Shown piece after piece: positions 16,888 through 25,207 of a DNA stretch of 64,000 nucleotides. Origin of the DNA: CAIXSE01 sp963709845 (GTDB lineage: Bacteria > Actinomycetota > Thermoleophilia > UBA2241); assembly GCA_963709845.1 (NCBI GenBank), contig CAVPXV010000006.1, positions 744,001-808,000 of the forward strand, in the 5' to 3' direction. Within the stretch, counting starts at the first letter, position 1. Every line of letters begins with the position of its first letter. Under the pieces are notes generated by a model that ran no database searches, was not told where the DNA came from, and saw only the letters and a program-made list of their open reading frames with translations. The position numbers and the translations under genes are program-made.

Positions 16888-17325
16888 ATGCGAGTGCTCA
16901 TCCAGCGCGTGGGGCGCGCCTCCGTCAACGTTGCCGGAGAGCACGTGGCGCAGATCGGCCATGGGTTCCTGGCGCTCGTGGGCGTGGCGCACCACGACAC
17001 CGCCGAGGCGGCCGGCAAGCTGGCCGCCAAGACGGCCCGCCTGCGCGTGTTCGAGGACGACGGCGGGCTCATGAACCTGTCACTGGCGGATGTGGCCGGC
17101 GAGGTGCTCGCCGTCCCGCAATTCACCCTCTACGGCGACGCGAGCAGAGGGAACCGGCCGAGCTTCACGCAGGCGGCGCGGCCGGAGCGCGGCGAAGCCG
17201 TCTACGAGGCCTTCGTCGCCGCGCTGCGCGCCGAGGGGGTGCCGGTCGAGACCGGCGTCTTCGGCGCGCACATGCACGTCGAGCTCGTCAACGATGGGCC
17301 GGTGACCATCCTTCTGGAGGCGTAG
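16888..17325 (+). CDS. dtd: D-aminoacyl-tRNA deacylase
   Basis: The 145-residue enzyme removes D-amino acids (and glycine) mischarged on tRNA. It starts M-R-V-L-I-Q-R-V, the family's invariant N-terminus, contains V-P-Q-F-T-L-Y-G-D near residue 75 and N-R-P-S-F-T-Q-A-A-R-P-E. The C-terminal cross-subunit motif reads N-D-G-P-V-T, in place of the usual N-x-G-P-V-T. The frame is open upstream, but this ATG matches the family start. It is a single plus-strand gene divergent from groES and is closed by a strong terminator. Confidence 0.96.
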   Translation: MRVLIQRVGRASVNVAGEHVAQIGHGFLALVGVAHHDTAEAAGKLAAKTARLRVFEDDGGLMNLSLADVAGEVLAVPQFTLYGDASRGNRPSFTQAARPERGEAVYEAFVAALRAEGVPVETGVFGAHMHVELVNDGPVTILLEA

Positions 17326-17374
17326 GCGGGCGGGTCGCCGGGGGCGGCTCGGCCGCGAGTGACGGCGGACGCGA

Positions 17375-17422
17375 ACGAAGGCCGGGAGCGGCGACGCCGC
17401 TCCCGGCCTTCGTCGTCTTTTC
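17375..17422 (+). terminator. Rho-independent terminator after dtd
   Basis: An 18-bp perfect stem (17375-17392 with 17396-17413, loop GAC) is followed by GTCTTTTC. It sits 50 bp past the dtd stop between convergent transcription units. Confidence 0.9.
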
Positions 17423-17437
17423 GGATCACGGCCCGGA

Positions 17438-17660
17438 TCAGCCGGGCGTGTCCGATGGCGCCGCGTGCAGCGCCACGCTGTCTTCGGGCGGCTCGTCGTA
17501 GGGCTCGACGTCCTGGGCGAGCGCGTACCCCGCGAGGATGCCCGCGAGCCAGGCGAGGAGCACCGGCGCCGCCCAGATCTTGAGCAGCGCGATGCGCGTG
17601 TACGGTGGTCGTAGCAGTAGACCAGCCCGATGACGGCCGGCAGGAGGACCAGCAGCCCGC
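17438..17660 (-). pseudogene. Possible small two-span membrane protein, interrupted by a frameshift
   Basis: Two hydrophobic stretches fit one short membrane protein only if a frame change near 17610 is allowed. The upstream frame reads W-W-S-P-A-P-G-G-L-L-V-L-L-P-A-V-I-G-L-V-Y. The downstream frame reads A-P-V-L-L-A-W-L-A-G-I-L-A-G-Y-A-L, then an acidic tail to the TGA at 17438. No clear start codon is visible in the first frame, which lies just after the stop of the acetolactate-synthase-like gene. It could be a real gene damaged by an indel or chance hydrophobicity in GC-rich DNA. Confidence 0.3.
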
Positions 17661-17715
17661 CGGGCGCGGGGCTCCACCAACAAGTGTGGGCGAAAACGTG
17701 AAAGACCGCACAAAA

Positions 17716-19416
17716 TCAGGCGAGGTCCTGGGGTGCGAGCTTCCAGAGGTCCATGCCGAGCTTGGCGTTCTCGCCGTAGTCGATGGGGATATCGACCACC
17801 ACCGGGCCCGAGGCGGCGAGGGCGCGGCGCAGGATCGGGAGGAAGTCGCCCGCGCGCTCGACGCGCAGACCCTCCACGCCGAACGCCTGGGCGAGAGCCA
17901 CGAGGTCGGGGTTCTCGAAACGGGTGCCCGCGACGCGTCCGTACTTGCGGCGCTGGTGCATCTCGATGAGCCCATAGCCGCCGTCGCTCCAGACGAGGAC
18001 CACGAAGGGCAGGCCGAGCCGCTTGGCGGTCTCGAGCTCCTGCACGTTCATGAGGAAGCCGCCGTCGCCGGCGATGGCCACGACCTTCTTCTCGCCGCGC
18101 GTCGCCACGGACGCGGCGATCGCCGCCGGCAGGGCGAAGCCCATGGCGGCGAACCCGTTGGAGATCAGCACGGTGTTGGGCTCGCGCGCCTCCCAGAAGC
18201 GCGAGATCCAGAGCTTGTGGGCGCCGACGTCCGAGATGAGGATGTCGCTCGGCGCCATGGCGCCGCGCAGGTCGCGCAGCACGCGCTGCGGCTTGACCGG
18301 CGAGTCGTCGTCCTCGCCGTGGTCGAGGACGGAGAGCATCGCGCGCCGGTAGGGCCGCGTCTCGAGGTGGGCGACGGCCTTGCCCTGGAGGAGACCGGCG
18401 AGCTGGTAGAGGATGCGGCTCAGCTCGCCGATGAGCTCCACCGAGGGCACGTAGTGCGCGTCGATCTCGGGCATCTCCGTGTCGATGCAGATGATGCGCG
18501 CGCGCGCGTCCGGGTTCCAGGCCGAAGGCGGCCACTCGATCATGTCGTAGCCGACGCACACCACCAGGTCGACGTGTCCCAGCAGCCCTCCGGCGTAGTC
18601 CTGGGAGGCGAGGCCGGCGGTGAACAGGAACTGCTCCGAGGCGGCGTCCACGACGCCCTTGCCCATGAAGGTGGTGATCGCCTGCAGGCCCGTCTGCTCG
18701 CAGAAGGCGCGCAGCGCCTGGGCGGCGCCCTGGCGCACCACCCCGTTGCCGGCGAGCACCACCGGCATGCGCGCCGTCTGCAGCAGCTCCGCGGCGCGCA
18801 GCAGGCTCACCGGGTCCGCCTCGACGAGCGGATGCGGCCCCTTCGGCAGCGGCCGCCCGACGATGCGCGTCGCCATCACGTCCTCGGGCAGCTCCAGGTG
18901 AGTCGCGCCCGGCTTCTCGGCAGCCGCCGTGGAGAAGGCCTTGCGCACCGCCTCGCTGATCATGCGCGGGTCGTGCACGCGCGTGTTCCACTTGGTCATC
19001 GGTCGCAGCATCTCGACCGTGTCGATGAACTGGTGGGTCTCCTTGTGCATGCCGGCCAGGGGGATCTGCCCCGTGAGCGCGACAAGGGGCGCCTTGTCGA
19101 GGGTGGCGTCGCCGATGCCCGTGGCCAGGTTGGTGGCCCCGGGGCCGAGGGTGGCGAGGCACACGCCGGGCCTGCCGGTGAGGCGCCCGAAGGCGTCGGC
19201 CATGAAGGCGGCGCCCTGCTCGTGGCGCACCGGCACGAAGGTGATGAGCTCGGAGTGGTCCAGCGCCTCGCTGAGGTCCAGCGTCTCCTCGCCGGGGATG
19301 CCGAACACGAACTCGGCGCCCTCGTCCTCGAGGCACTCGACGAAGAGCTCGGCGGCGATGCGCGAAGGCTCTTCGGGAGCTTCGCCTGGGAACACCGGCT
19401 GTGGCTTGCGCACCAT
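17716..19416 (-). CDS. Thiamine-pyrophosphate enzyme, acetolactate synthase large-subunit-like
   Basis: The 566-residue protein has all three domains of the acetolactate synthase family. The N-terminal Pyr domain has F-G-I-P-G-E-E-T-L-D-L and the catalytic Glu in V-R-H-E-Q-G-A-A-F-M-A-D. A central domain follows, and the C-terminal PP domain has the ThDP motif A-G-D-G-G-F-L-M-N near residues 430-440. Members condense pyruvate to acetolactate or act on related 2-oxo acids. No regulatory small subunit (ilvN) follows, which favours a catabolic AlsS-type or other TPP enzyme over the anabolic IlvB. It lies 24 bp after tsaD, at the end of the t6A operon, with no obvious functional link. Confidence 0.85.
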   Translation of the reverse strand: MVRKPQPVFPGEAPEEPSRIAAELFVECLEDEGAEFVFGIPGEETLDLSEALDHSELITFVPVRHEQGAAFMADAFGRLTGRPGVCLATLGPGATNLATGIGDATLDKAPLVALTGQIPLAGMHKETHQFIDTVEMLRPMTKWNTRVHDPRMISEAVRKAFSTAAAEKPGATHLELPEDVMATRIVGRPLPKGPHPLVEADPVSLLRAAELLQTARMPVVLAGNGVVRQGAAQALRAFCEQTGLQAITTFMGKGVVDAASEQFLFTAGLASQDYAGGLLGHVDLVVCVGYDMIEWPPSAWNPDARARIICIDTEMPEIDAHYVPSVELIGELSRILYQLAGLLQGKAVAHLETRPYRRAMLSVLDHGEDDDSPVKPQRVLRDLRGAMAPSDILISDVGAHKLWISRFWEAREPNTVLISNGFAAMGFALPAAIAASVATRGEKKVVAIAGDGGFLMNVQELETAKRLGLPFVVLVWSDGGYGLIEMHQRRKYGRVAGTRFENPDLVALAQAFGVEGLRVERAGDFLPILRRALAASGPVVVDIPIDYGENAKLGMDLWKLAPQDLA

Positions 19417-19440
19417 CTCAGCCGAGTCTAGCAGAGGCGC

Positions 19441-20475
19441 TCACAAGCGGCGCGGCGGCCGCCTGCGGGGCCGCGCCGCCTTGGCCTCGGCGTCGCTCGC
19501 GAAGGCGTCGAGGCCGAGGTAGTCGGGCCAGGGCAGCGCCGGCAGGAATCCGGCCGCCAAGCCGATCATGCCGGCGTTGTCGGTGCAGAGGCCGAGCGGC
19601 GGCAGCGAGAGCTCCATGCCCTCGGCCCGGCAGCGCTCCACAAGGGCGGCGCGCAGCCCGGAGTTGGCGGCGACGCCGCCGGCGATGGCGACCCGGCGCA
19701 GGCCCTCACCGGCGGCGCAGGCGACGGTCTTGTCCACCAGCTGGTTCACGATCGCCGCCTGGTAGGAGGCGGCGATGTCGGCCCTGTGCGCCGCCACCTC
19801 CGCCCCGCTCCGCTCGCGCAGGTCGTAGAGGAGCGCGGTCTTGAGCCCGCTGAAACTGAAGTCGCGGCCGCGCGGCACGGCGCGCGGGAACGCTGCGTGG
19901 CGCGCGTCGCCCGAGGCGGCGAGCAGGTCGAGCTCCTTGCCGCCGGGGTAGCCGAGTCCCAAGAGGCGGGCGCCCTTGTCGAAGGCCTCACCGGCGGCGT
20001 CGTCCAGGGTGCGCGACGCCACCCGGTAGCGCACGCCCTCCTCGACCACCGCCAGCAGCGTGTGGCCGCCGCTGGCGACCAGGCAGACGAACGGTGGTTC
20101 CACGCCGAGGGCGTAGTTGGCGGCGATGTGGCCCTGCAGGTGATTGACGGCGATGAGCGGCAGGCGGCGGCGGTAGGCGATCGCCTTGGCCGCCGCCAGG
20201 CCGACGAGCAGGGAGCCGATGAGCCCCGGGCCCTGCGTGGTCGCCACGCCGGCGAGGTCGTCCCAACCGGCGCCGGCGGCGCTTAGCGCCTCGGCGACGA
20301 CCACGTTGACCAGCTCCGTGTGGCGGCGCGACGCCACCTCCGGCACCACGCCGCCGAACTGGGCGTGCAGCTCGTCCTGGGACGAGACGATCGACGAGAG
20401 CACCCGTCGCCCGGCGACGACCGCGGCGCTGGTGTCGTCGCAGGACGTCTCGATGCAGAGGAGGGGGCCGTTCAC
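19441..20475 (-). CDS. tsaD: tRNA N6-threonylcarbamoyladenosine (t6A37) transferase subunit TsaD
   Basis: The 344-residue Kae1-type ATPase transfers the threonylcarbamoyl group to A37 of ANN-decoding tRNAs. It shows E-T-S-C-D-D-T-S at the start, the metal ligands N-H-L-Q-G-H (His112, His116), L-V-A-S-G-G-H-T near residue 135 and the late C-T-D-N-A-G-M-I-G with the third ligand Asp. The GTG start overlaps the rimI stop (GTGA), which decides the start because the frame is open far upstream. It is the last t6A gene of tsaE-tsaB-rimI-tsaD. A basic Arg/Pro-rich tail follows the conserved domain. Confidence 0.96.
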   Translation of the reverse strand: MNGPLLCIETSCDDTSAAVVAGRRVLSSIVSSQDELHAQFGGVVPEVASRRHTELVNVVVAEALSAAGAGWDDLAGVATTQGPGLIGSLLVGLAAAKAIAYRRRLPLIAVNHLQGHIAANYALGVEPPFVCLVASGGHTLLAVVEEGVRYRVASRTLDDAAGEAFDKGARLLGLGYPGGKELDLLAASGDARHAAFPRAVPRGRDFSFSGLKTALLYDLRERSGAEVAAHRADIAASYQAAIVNQLVDKTVACAAGEGLRRVAIAGGVAANSGLRAALVERCRAEGMELSLPPLGLCTDNAGMIGLAAGFLPALPWPDYLGLDAFASDAEAKAARPRRRPPRRL

Positions 20476-20960
20476 GCCGTCTCCCCCTCCCAGTCCTTCC
20501 ACATGATGAGGGCGTCCTCGCGGTCGTCGCTGTAGTAGCCGGGGCGCACCCCGGTGGCCACGAACCCGAAGCTGCGGTAGAGCTCGATGGCGGGCTCGTT
20601 GGAGACCCGCACCTCGAGCGTGTGGCCGCGGTGCCCGTGCCGCTCGGTGATCTCGAAGTACGCCTCCAGCAGCTCCGAGGCGATGTGCTGGCCGCGGTAC
20701 GGCTCGTCGACCGAGACGTTCATCAGGTGCCAGACGTCGACGAACATGTCGGCGATGAGGTAGCCGGCGAGGCGCTCGCCGATCTCGCAGACGAGCGCGA
20801 TGCAGGTCTCGCGCGCCAGCTGGCCGCTGAAGATCGCCGCCGACCAGGGCAGCGTGAAGGTGCGGTGCTCGATCGCCACCACGGCCTCGAGGTCGGTGAA
20901 CTGCATCTCGCGCACCACGTGCTCGCCGCGAGGTACGTCCGGCACGATCTCCAGGCTCAC
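20472..20960 (-). CDS. rimI: [Ribosomal protein bS18]-alanine N-acetyltransferase RimI-like GNAT
   Basis: The 162-residue GNAT acetyltransferase has the acetyl-CoA site P-Y-R-G-Q-H-I-A-S-E-L-L near residue 90, the L-E-V-R-V-S-N-E-P-A-I-E-L-Y-R-S-F-G-F block that defines RimI, and G-Y-Y-S-D-D-x-E-D-A near the end. RimI acetylates the N-terminal Ala of bS18, or other targets in actinobacteria. A GTG start at 20960 overlaps the tsaB stop. The location between tsaB and tsaD is a widespread conserved arrangement. Confidence 0.93.
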   Translation of the reverse strand: MSLEIVPDVPRGEHVVREMQFTDLEAVVAIEHRTFTLPWSAAIFSGQLARETCIALVCEIGERLAGYLIADMFVDVWHLMNVSVDEPYRGQHIASELLEAYFEITERHGHRGHTLEVRVSNEPAIELYRSFGFVATGVRPGYYSDDREDALIMWKDWEGETA

Positions 20961-21653
20961 GCGGGGCCCCTCCCCCCGAAGCGCGCCGCGTCCGGAGCGC
21001 GCCCGTAGAGCGGGAGCACGGCGTCCGGGCCGGTGACGAGGCCGGGCGCCCCGCAGGCGACCGCCCGACCGACCATCGCCGCGGTCGGCGCGACGACGCC
21101 CGGGGCGCGCAGAGCGGCGCGCGGCAGCCGCTCGGCATAGAGGACGGCGCCGTCGCCGCCCACGAGCAGCTCGCCGCGCGCGGCGAGCCAGTCGCCCAGA
21201 TCGTCGGCGCCGACGACGGCGACGCCTTCGAGGAGACGCACGCCGCCGGGGCCGGGGTCGGCCTCGTAAACGGCCGCGAACACCTCGCGGCGCTTGCCGT
21301 CGATCAGCGGCACGAGCCGCCGGCCCGAGGCCGCGTCCGCCAGGGCGAGCGCCAATGCCGCCGCCGGTGGGCACGCCGGCGAGGCGCACGCGTCCGTCGG
21401 CCTGCGCCAGCGCGCGCGCCGTGGCGATGCCGATGCGCAGGCCGGTGAAGGCGCCGGGGCCGAGCCCGACGGCGACCGTGTCGACGTCGCCCCAGCTCGC
21501 GCCGGCGCGCTCGAGCACCTCGTGCACGCCGGGCAGCAGCCGCTGCGTGTGGGCGGGGCCCTCGAGCGCCACGGTCTCGGCGACGACGGAGCCGTCGGCG
21601 GCGCAGAGCGCCGCCGAGCAGGCCGTCGTCGCGGTCTCGAGCGCGAGGATCAC
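20957..21653 (-). CDS. tsaB: t6A threonylcarbamoyltransferase complex dimerisation subunit TsaB (frameshifted)
   Basis: The gene is read in two frames. From the GTG at 21653 one frame gives I-L-A-L-E-T-A-T, the ASKHA N-terminus, through V-G-L-G-P-G-A-F-T-G-L-R-I to A-G-V-P-T-G. Near 21360 the frame changes and the downstream frame continues with A-L-A-L-A-D and P-L-I-D-G-K-R-R-E-V-F to the stop at 20957. The 697-bp span is one base over a multiple of three. The joined product, about 232 residues, has normal TsaB length. TsaB is an inactive TsaD paralogue that pairs with TsaD and TsaE, and it is usually essential, so a sequencing indel in the GGCGGCGGC run is more likely than a true mutation. 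It overlaps tsaE by four bases. Confidence 0.9.
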
Positions 21654-22168
21654 GTGCCCCGGCCTCCGGCGGCCGTCTCGGCCGCTTCGCGCCGCGCGGC
21701 GATGCCCTGCGCGGCCGCCCCGGACGCGACGGCACGCTCCATGGCCGGCGGCGCGAAGAGCCGAGCCCGGCGGCTGCTGCGCGAACGGTGCTCGAGCTCG
21801 ATCCGCACGTCCGCGGGCGGCAGCACGTCGTTGCCCGCCGCGGGCCACTCCACGAACGTGAGCGCCCGCGGCCCCAGGTAGTCGTCCCAGGCGAAGAGGT
21901 CCACGTCCGCACCGCGGCTCAGGCGGTACAGGTCGAGGTGATGGAGGCGCTCGCCGCCCCGCCCGCCGTAGCTCTGGGCGAGCGTGAACGACGGACTGGT
22001 GATGGCGCCGCGGACGCCGCGGCCGCGCAGCACCTCGCGCACGAGCGTGGTCTTGCCGGTGCCGAGGTCGCCCTCCACCGTGACCAGCGCCGGCGGCTGG
22101 AGCTGCGCCGCGAGCAGGCGCCCGAACCGACGGGTCTGCGCCGGCGTGGCGAGGGTGAGCGTGACCAT
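21650..22168 (-). CDS. tsaE: t6A complex ATPase TsaE
   Basis: The 172-residue P-loop ATPase drives turnover of the TsaBD complex. It has Walker A G-D-L-G-T-G-K-T-T (residues 33-41), S-P-S-F-T-L near residue 59, H-H-L-D-L-Y-R-L and F-V-E-W-P, all diagnostic. The last 40 residues form an Ala/Arg-rich extension beyond the family's usual end. It starts the t6A genes, directly after udg. Confidence 0.95.
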   Translation of the reverse strand: MVTLTLATPAQTRRFGRLLAAQLQPPALVTVEGDLGTGKTTLVREVLRGRGVRGAITSPSFTLAQSYGGRGGERLHHLDLYRLSRGADVDLFAWDDYLGPRALTFVEWPAAGNDVLPPADVRIELEHRSRSSRRARLFAPPAMERAVASGAAAQGIAARREAAETAAGGRGT

Positions 22169-23023
22169 CTAGAAGAGGCCGAGCTGCTCCGCCGCGCCCG
22201 TTCCTCTCGACGAGGGTGGATCGTCAAGCGGTGCGGGCGGATCGTCAGGCGATGCGGGCGGATCGTCAGGCGATTCGGGAGGATCGTCCGCGACGGGCCC
22301 AGGCGCGGCCTTCGCGCCCGGATCCGCCGGCACGAGCTCGGGCTGCGACGGCTCGCCGGGCACGGGGTCCGGCGCCGCCGCCCGCTCGGGGGGCCGCCAG
22401 GCCGGCCGCTCGGCGGCCGCGGGCGCGGCCCCCGGCGCCGCGTGCGCCAGCAGCTCCGGCAGGCGCAGGAAGTCCGCCTTGAGCGTCGTGAGCATGGCGG
22501 GCGTGTAGAGCGCCGCCGCGGGATGGAAGATCGGGTACAGGTAGAGGTCGACGCCGTTGATGACCGTCGCCTGGGGCTGCCCGTGCACGCGTGTGATGCC
22601 GGCCGGGCTGCCGGTGAGCAGCTTGGTGGCGTGGTTGCCGAGCGTGCAGACGACCTTGGGCCTGATGAGCTCGATCTGGCGCCACAGGTAGGGCTGGCAG
22701 GCAGCGATCTCCTCGGGGCGCGGGTCCCGGTTGTTGGGTGGCCGGCTCTTGAGCACGTTGGCGATGAAGACCTGCTGGCGTGTGAGCCCTATGCTGGCGA
22801 GCAGCTGCTCGAGGAGCTTGCCGGCCTGGCCGACGAAGGGCCGCCCCTGCTGGTCCTCGTGATAGCCCGGCGCCTCGCCGACGAACATGAGGTCGGCGCC
22901 GGGATCGCCCTCTCCGGGCACGGCCCGCGTGCGCGTCTCGTGCAGGGCGCAGGCGGTGCACGCCTCGATCTCGGCGCGCAGCGCCGCGAGCGCCGCGACG
23001 ACTTCGTCAGTGGCAGGTGGCAC
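22169..23023 (-). CDS. Type-4 (Fe-S) uracil-DNA glycosylase with proline-rich acidic tail
   Basis: The enzyme excises uracil from DNA. The 284-residue product from GTG 23023 carries the four cluster cysteines Cys22, Cys25, Cys109 and Cys126, motif A G-E-A-P-G-Y-H-E-D-Q-Q-G (residues 49-60) with R-P-F-V-G, and the late F-H-P-A-A motif. Past residue ~195 the chain is low-complexity, with tandem D-D-P-P-x-S/A-P units coded by a 21-bp repeat; this tail is not part of the family. The start is set by similarity: the frame stays open upstream through the FmdB gene. The first 17 bases overlap the end of that gene. The stop abuts the tsaE start. Confidence 0.92.
   Translation of the reverse strand: MPPATDEVVAALAALRAEIEACTACALHETRTRAVPGEGDPGADLMFVGEAPGYHEDQQGRPFVGQAGKLLEQLLASIGLTRQQVFIANVLKSRPPNNRDPRPEEIAACQPYLWRQIELIRPKVVCTLGNHATKLLTGSPAGITRVHGQPQATVINGVDLYLYPIFHPAAALYTPAMLTTLKADFLRLPELLAHAAPGAAPAAAERPAWRPPERAAAPDPVPGEPSQPELVPADPGAKAAPGPVADDPPESPDDPPASPDDPPAPLDDPPSSRGTGAAEQLGLF
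22218..22289. repeat. 21-bp tandem repeat in the udg 3' end
   Basis: Units begin at 22218, 22239, 22260 and (partial) 22281, each close to GGATCGTCAGGCGATGCGGG. They encode the D-D-P-P-rich heptads of the glycosylase tail. Such a repeat can expand or contract in frame. Confidence 0.85.
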
Positions 23024-23225
23024 AGGAGGAGCTGGCGCAGGAGGAGCAGCTCTTGGTGGCTCCCTTGCCGCCGAGGTTCGCGGACGACGAATGCACGGCG
23101 AACGTCGACAGCAGACGGCAGACGTCGCCGGAGTGACAGGAGGGGCACTCGGGCCGTGCTCCGTTGCGGACCAGCTCCTCGAAGGCGGTTCCGCAGGCGT
23201 TGCAGCAGAATTCGTAGATCGGCAT
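23007..23225 (-). CDS. FmdB-family zinc-ribbon protein
   Basis: The 72-residue protein starts M-P-I-Y-E-F-C-C, the hallmark of FmdB-type putative regulatory proteins. It has a CxxC pair near residues 8-11 and a second C-P-S-C-H knuckle near residue 28, suited to bind one zinc. The C-terminus holds five more cysteines in Ser/Cys-rich sequence. Function is unknown in the family, though formamidase or amide gene regulation was proposed early on. It heads the udg-tsaE-tsaB-rimI-tsaD transcription unit and overlaps udg. Confidence 0.85.
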   Translation of the reverse strand: MPIYEFCCNACGTAFEELVRNGARPECPSCHSGDVCRLLSTFAVHSSSANLGGKGATKSCSSCASSSCATCH

Positions 23226-23391
23226 GGCACCAGTTTACCACCCCGGCGATTGACCTCGCGCACGCGAGACGCTACCCTCGCGGAGGCTCCGCTCCCAGCC
23301 ACCGGCGGGAGACGGAGAGGCCGCCTGTGCAGCACAGGCCGGCGACGGGCGCGGTACCGCCTCCACCGGGCGGACCACAGCCGGAGAGGTC

Positions 23392-24303
23392 GTGGGCTTG
23401 GACATCGAAGCGTATCGCTACTGCGTCATCGGTCCGGGACGCCTCGGATCGACGCTGCTCGCCGGCATCCTCGCCGCTGATCTCCCCCTGGTGGCCGTCG
23501 GTGTGCACGTCGACGAGGACACGGACCTCGGCATGACCCCGCGGCACGTCCGCGTGAGCGACGCCGCCCTCGAGGCCGACCTCTGGTGGCTCGCGGTGCC
23601 GGACGACGAGATCCACACGGTGGCGGCGCGCCTTGCCGCCGCGCTGCCGGGCGCGCGCCGTGGCGGCCTCGAGCCCGTCGCCATCCACTCGAGCGGCCTC
23701 GGGTCCGTCCATCTGCTCAAGCCGCTGTTCGAGCAGGGCGTGCGCGTCCTCTGCCTGCACCCCCTTCAGACCTTCGCCGGCGCGCCGCGCGCCGAGCTGC
23801 TGCAGGGCGTCCCGTGCGCGGTCACCGCGTTCGAGGAGCGCGACCTCGAGCTCGGCCAGGCTCTGGCGCGCCGCCTGGGCATGCGGCCCTTCCGCATCGC
23901 CGACGAGCAGAAGGCCCTCTACCACCTCGCGGCCGTGGTGGGCTGCAACCTGCTGGTGGCCCTCGAGAGCGAGGCCAAACGGCTCATGGACGAGGCGACG
24001 GGCGGCACGGACGGCCTCGTCCACCTCGGGCCGCTGCTCGAGACGACGGTCGCCAACCTGCTCGCCGGCGGTGACCCCGCGCACGCGCTCACCGGCCCTG
24101 TCGCGCGCGGCGACGTGGGCACCGTGCGCGCCCACCTGCGCCTGCTCGACCGCGAGAGCCCGCGCCTGGCGCGCAGCTACAGGGCCCTGAGCCTCGAGGC
24201 GCTCACCCTGGCGGCGCCGCGCCTCGACGACGAGCAGGTGCGCGCCCTCGAGGAGCTGCTCGACGCGGGCGCGGCGGACGGCCGGCCGCGGGGGGCGCCG
24301 TGA
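23392..24303 (+). CDS. Rossmann-like/DUF2520 domain protein
   Basis: The 303-residue protein begins with a dinucleotide-binding fold (Y-C-V-I-G-P-G-R-L-G-S-T-L, residues 10-22). It continues with H-S-S-G near residue 105, H-P-L-Q-T-F and the helical DUF2520 half, as in ketopantoate-reductase-like proteins. The usual genomic partner of this family is panC, and here panC overlaps the stop by four bases. A role in pantothenate synthesis, possibly as the ketopantoate reductase, is therefore likely but unproven. The GTG start has GGAGAGG at the right distance. Confidence 0.88.
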   Translation: MGLDIEAYRYCVIGPGRLGSTLLAGILAADLPLVAVGVHVDEDTDLGMTPRHVRVSDAALEADLWWLAVPDDEIHTVAARLAAALPGARRGGLEPVAIHSSGLGSVHLLKPLFEQGVRVLCLHPLQTFAGAPRAELLQGVPCAVTAFEERDLELGQALARRLGMRPFRIADEQKALYHLAAVVGCNLLVALESEAKRLMDEATGGTDGLVHLGPLLETTVANLLAGGDPAHALTGPVARGDVGTVRAHLRLLDRESPRLARSYRALSLEALTLAAPRLDDEQVRALEELLDAGAADGRPRGAP

Positions 24304-25193
24304 TCGTGGCGCGCACCGTCGCCGAGGCGCGGGCCGCGCTGCGCGAGCTCCCGCGCCCGCTGGGCTACGTGCCCACGATGGGGGCCCTGCACGCCGGCCA
24401 CCTGAGCCTTGTGGACGCGGCGCAGGCGCGCAGCTCGTCGTGCGCCGCCTCGCTCTTCGTCAACCCGGCGCAGTTCGGGCTCGGCGAGGACTTCGCGCGC
24501 TACCCGCGCGACGAGGCGCGCGACCTCGACCTGCTGCGCCGCTGCGGCGTCGCCGTGGTGTTCGCCCCCGACGCCGACGAGATGTACGGCGAGGGCTTCG
24601 CCACCCAGGTGCACGTCGGCGGACCGCTCACGGAGACGTTCGAGGGCGCCGCCCGCGCCTCGCACTTCGACGGCGTCGCCCTCATCGTCACCAAGCTTCT
24701 CGATGTCGTGCTGCCGGACGTGCTGTTCCTCGGCGAGAAGGACGCGCAGCAGCTCGCCGTGCTGCGCCGCCTGGTACGCGACCTCGACCTGCCGGTGGAG
24801 GTCAGGGGCGTGCCGACGCTGCGCGAGCCCGATGGCCTTGCGATGAGCTCGCGCAACGCCTACCTGAGCGCGGCGCAGCGCGCCGCGGCGCCGGGCTTGT
24901 ACCGCGCCCTCCGGGCCGGCCAGCGAGGCGGCCGGCGGCCGGGGCGCGACGCCGGCGCAGGTGGTCGCCGCGGCCGAGGCCGCGCTGCGCGATCCCGATG
25001 GTTCTTCCCCGACGCCGGCCTCACCTTGCGGCTCGACTATCTCGCCGTGGTCGACGCCGACACGTTCCGCCCCGAGCGGGCCATCGGGCGGCGCTCGCTG
25101 CTCATCGCCGCGGCACGTCTCGGGACGACCCGGCTCATCGACAACGTCACCCTGTCTCCCAGCGCGTACCCCCCAGGGGACGCGACCATCTGA
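24300..25193 (+). CDS. panC: Pantothenate synthetase (two compensating frameshifts in the middle)
   Basis: PanC joins pantoate and beta-alanine with ATP. The 297-residue reading has V-P-T-M-G-A-L-H-A-G-H (ATP/HIGH-like site), F-V-N-P-x-Q-F, F-L-G-E-K-D-A-Q-Q, and M-S-S-R-N-A-Y-L-S. Around 24925-25000 the annotated frame becomes Arg/Gly-rich and unlike PanC. The +1 frame over the same bases gives E-A-A-G-G-R-G and then Q-V-V-A-A-A-E-A-A-L-R-D-P-D, as expected of the family. A second indel near 25000 restores the frame before L-D-Y-L-A-V-V-D. Two indels about 80 bp apart therefore distort some 25 residues; sequence error is likely. GTG overlaps the DUF2520 stop. Confidence 0.92.
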   Translation: MIVARTVAEARAALRELPRPLGYVPTMGALHAGHLSLVDAAQARSSSCAASLFVNPAQFGLGEDFARYPRDEARDLDLLRRCGVAVVFAPDADEMYGEGFATQVHVGGPLTETFEGAARASHFDGVALIVTKLLDVVLPDVLFLGEKDAQQLAVLRRLVRDLDLPVEVRGVPTLREPDGLAMSSRNAYLSAAQRAAAPGLYRALRAGQRGGRRPGRDAGAGGRRGRGRAARSRWFFPDAGLTLRLDYLAVVDADTFRPERAIGRRSLLIAAARLGTTRLIDNVTLSPSAYPPGDATI

Positions 25194-25207
25194 AACGGAG
25201 GACCACC

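Noticed and set aside
15123..17501. 792-codon plus-strand open frame across groEL/groES
   Set aside because: Antisense of groEL and groES; runs through the CIRCE site and into dtd in the wrong frame.
17716..19416. Anabolic acetolactate synthase IlvB
   Set aside because: No ilvN or ilvC follows and the gene sits behind tsaD; only the broader TPP-enzyme assignment is supported.
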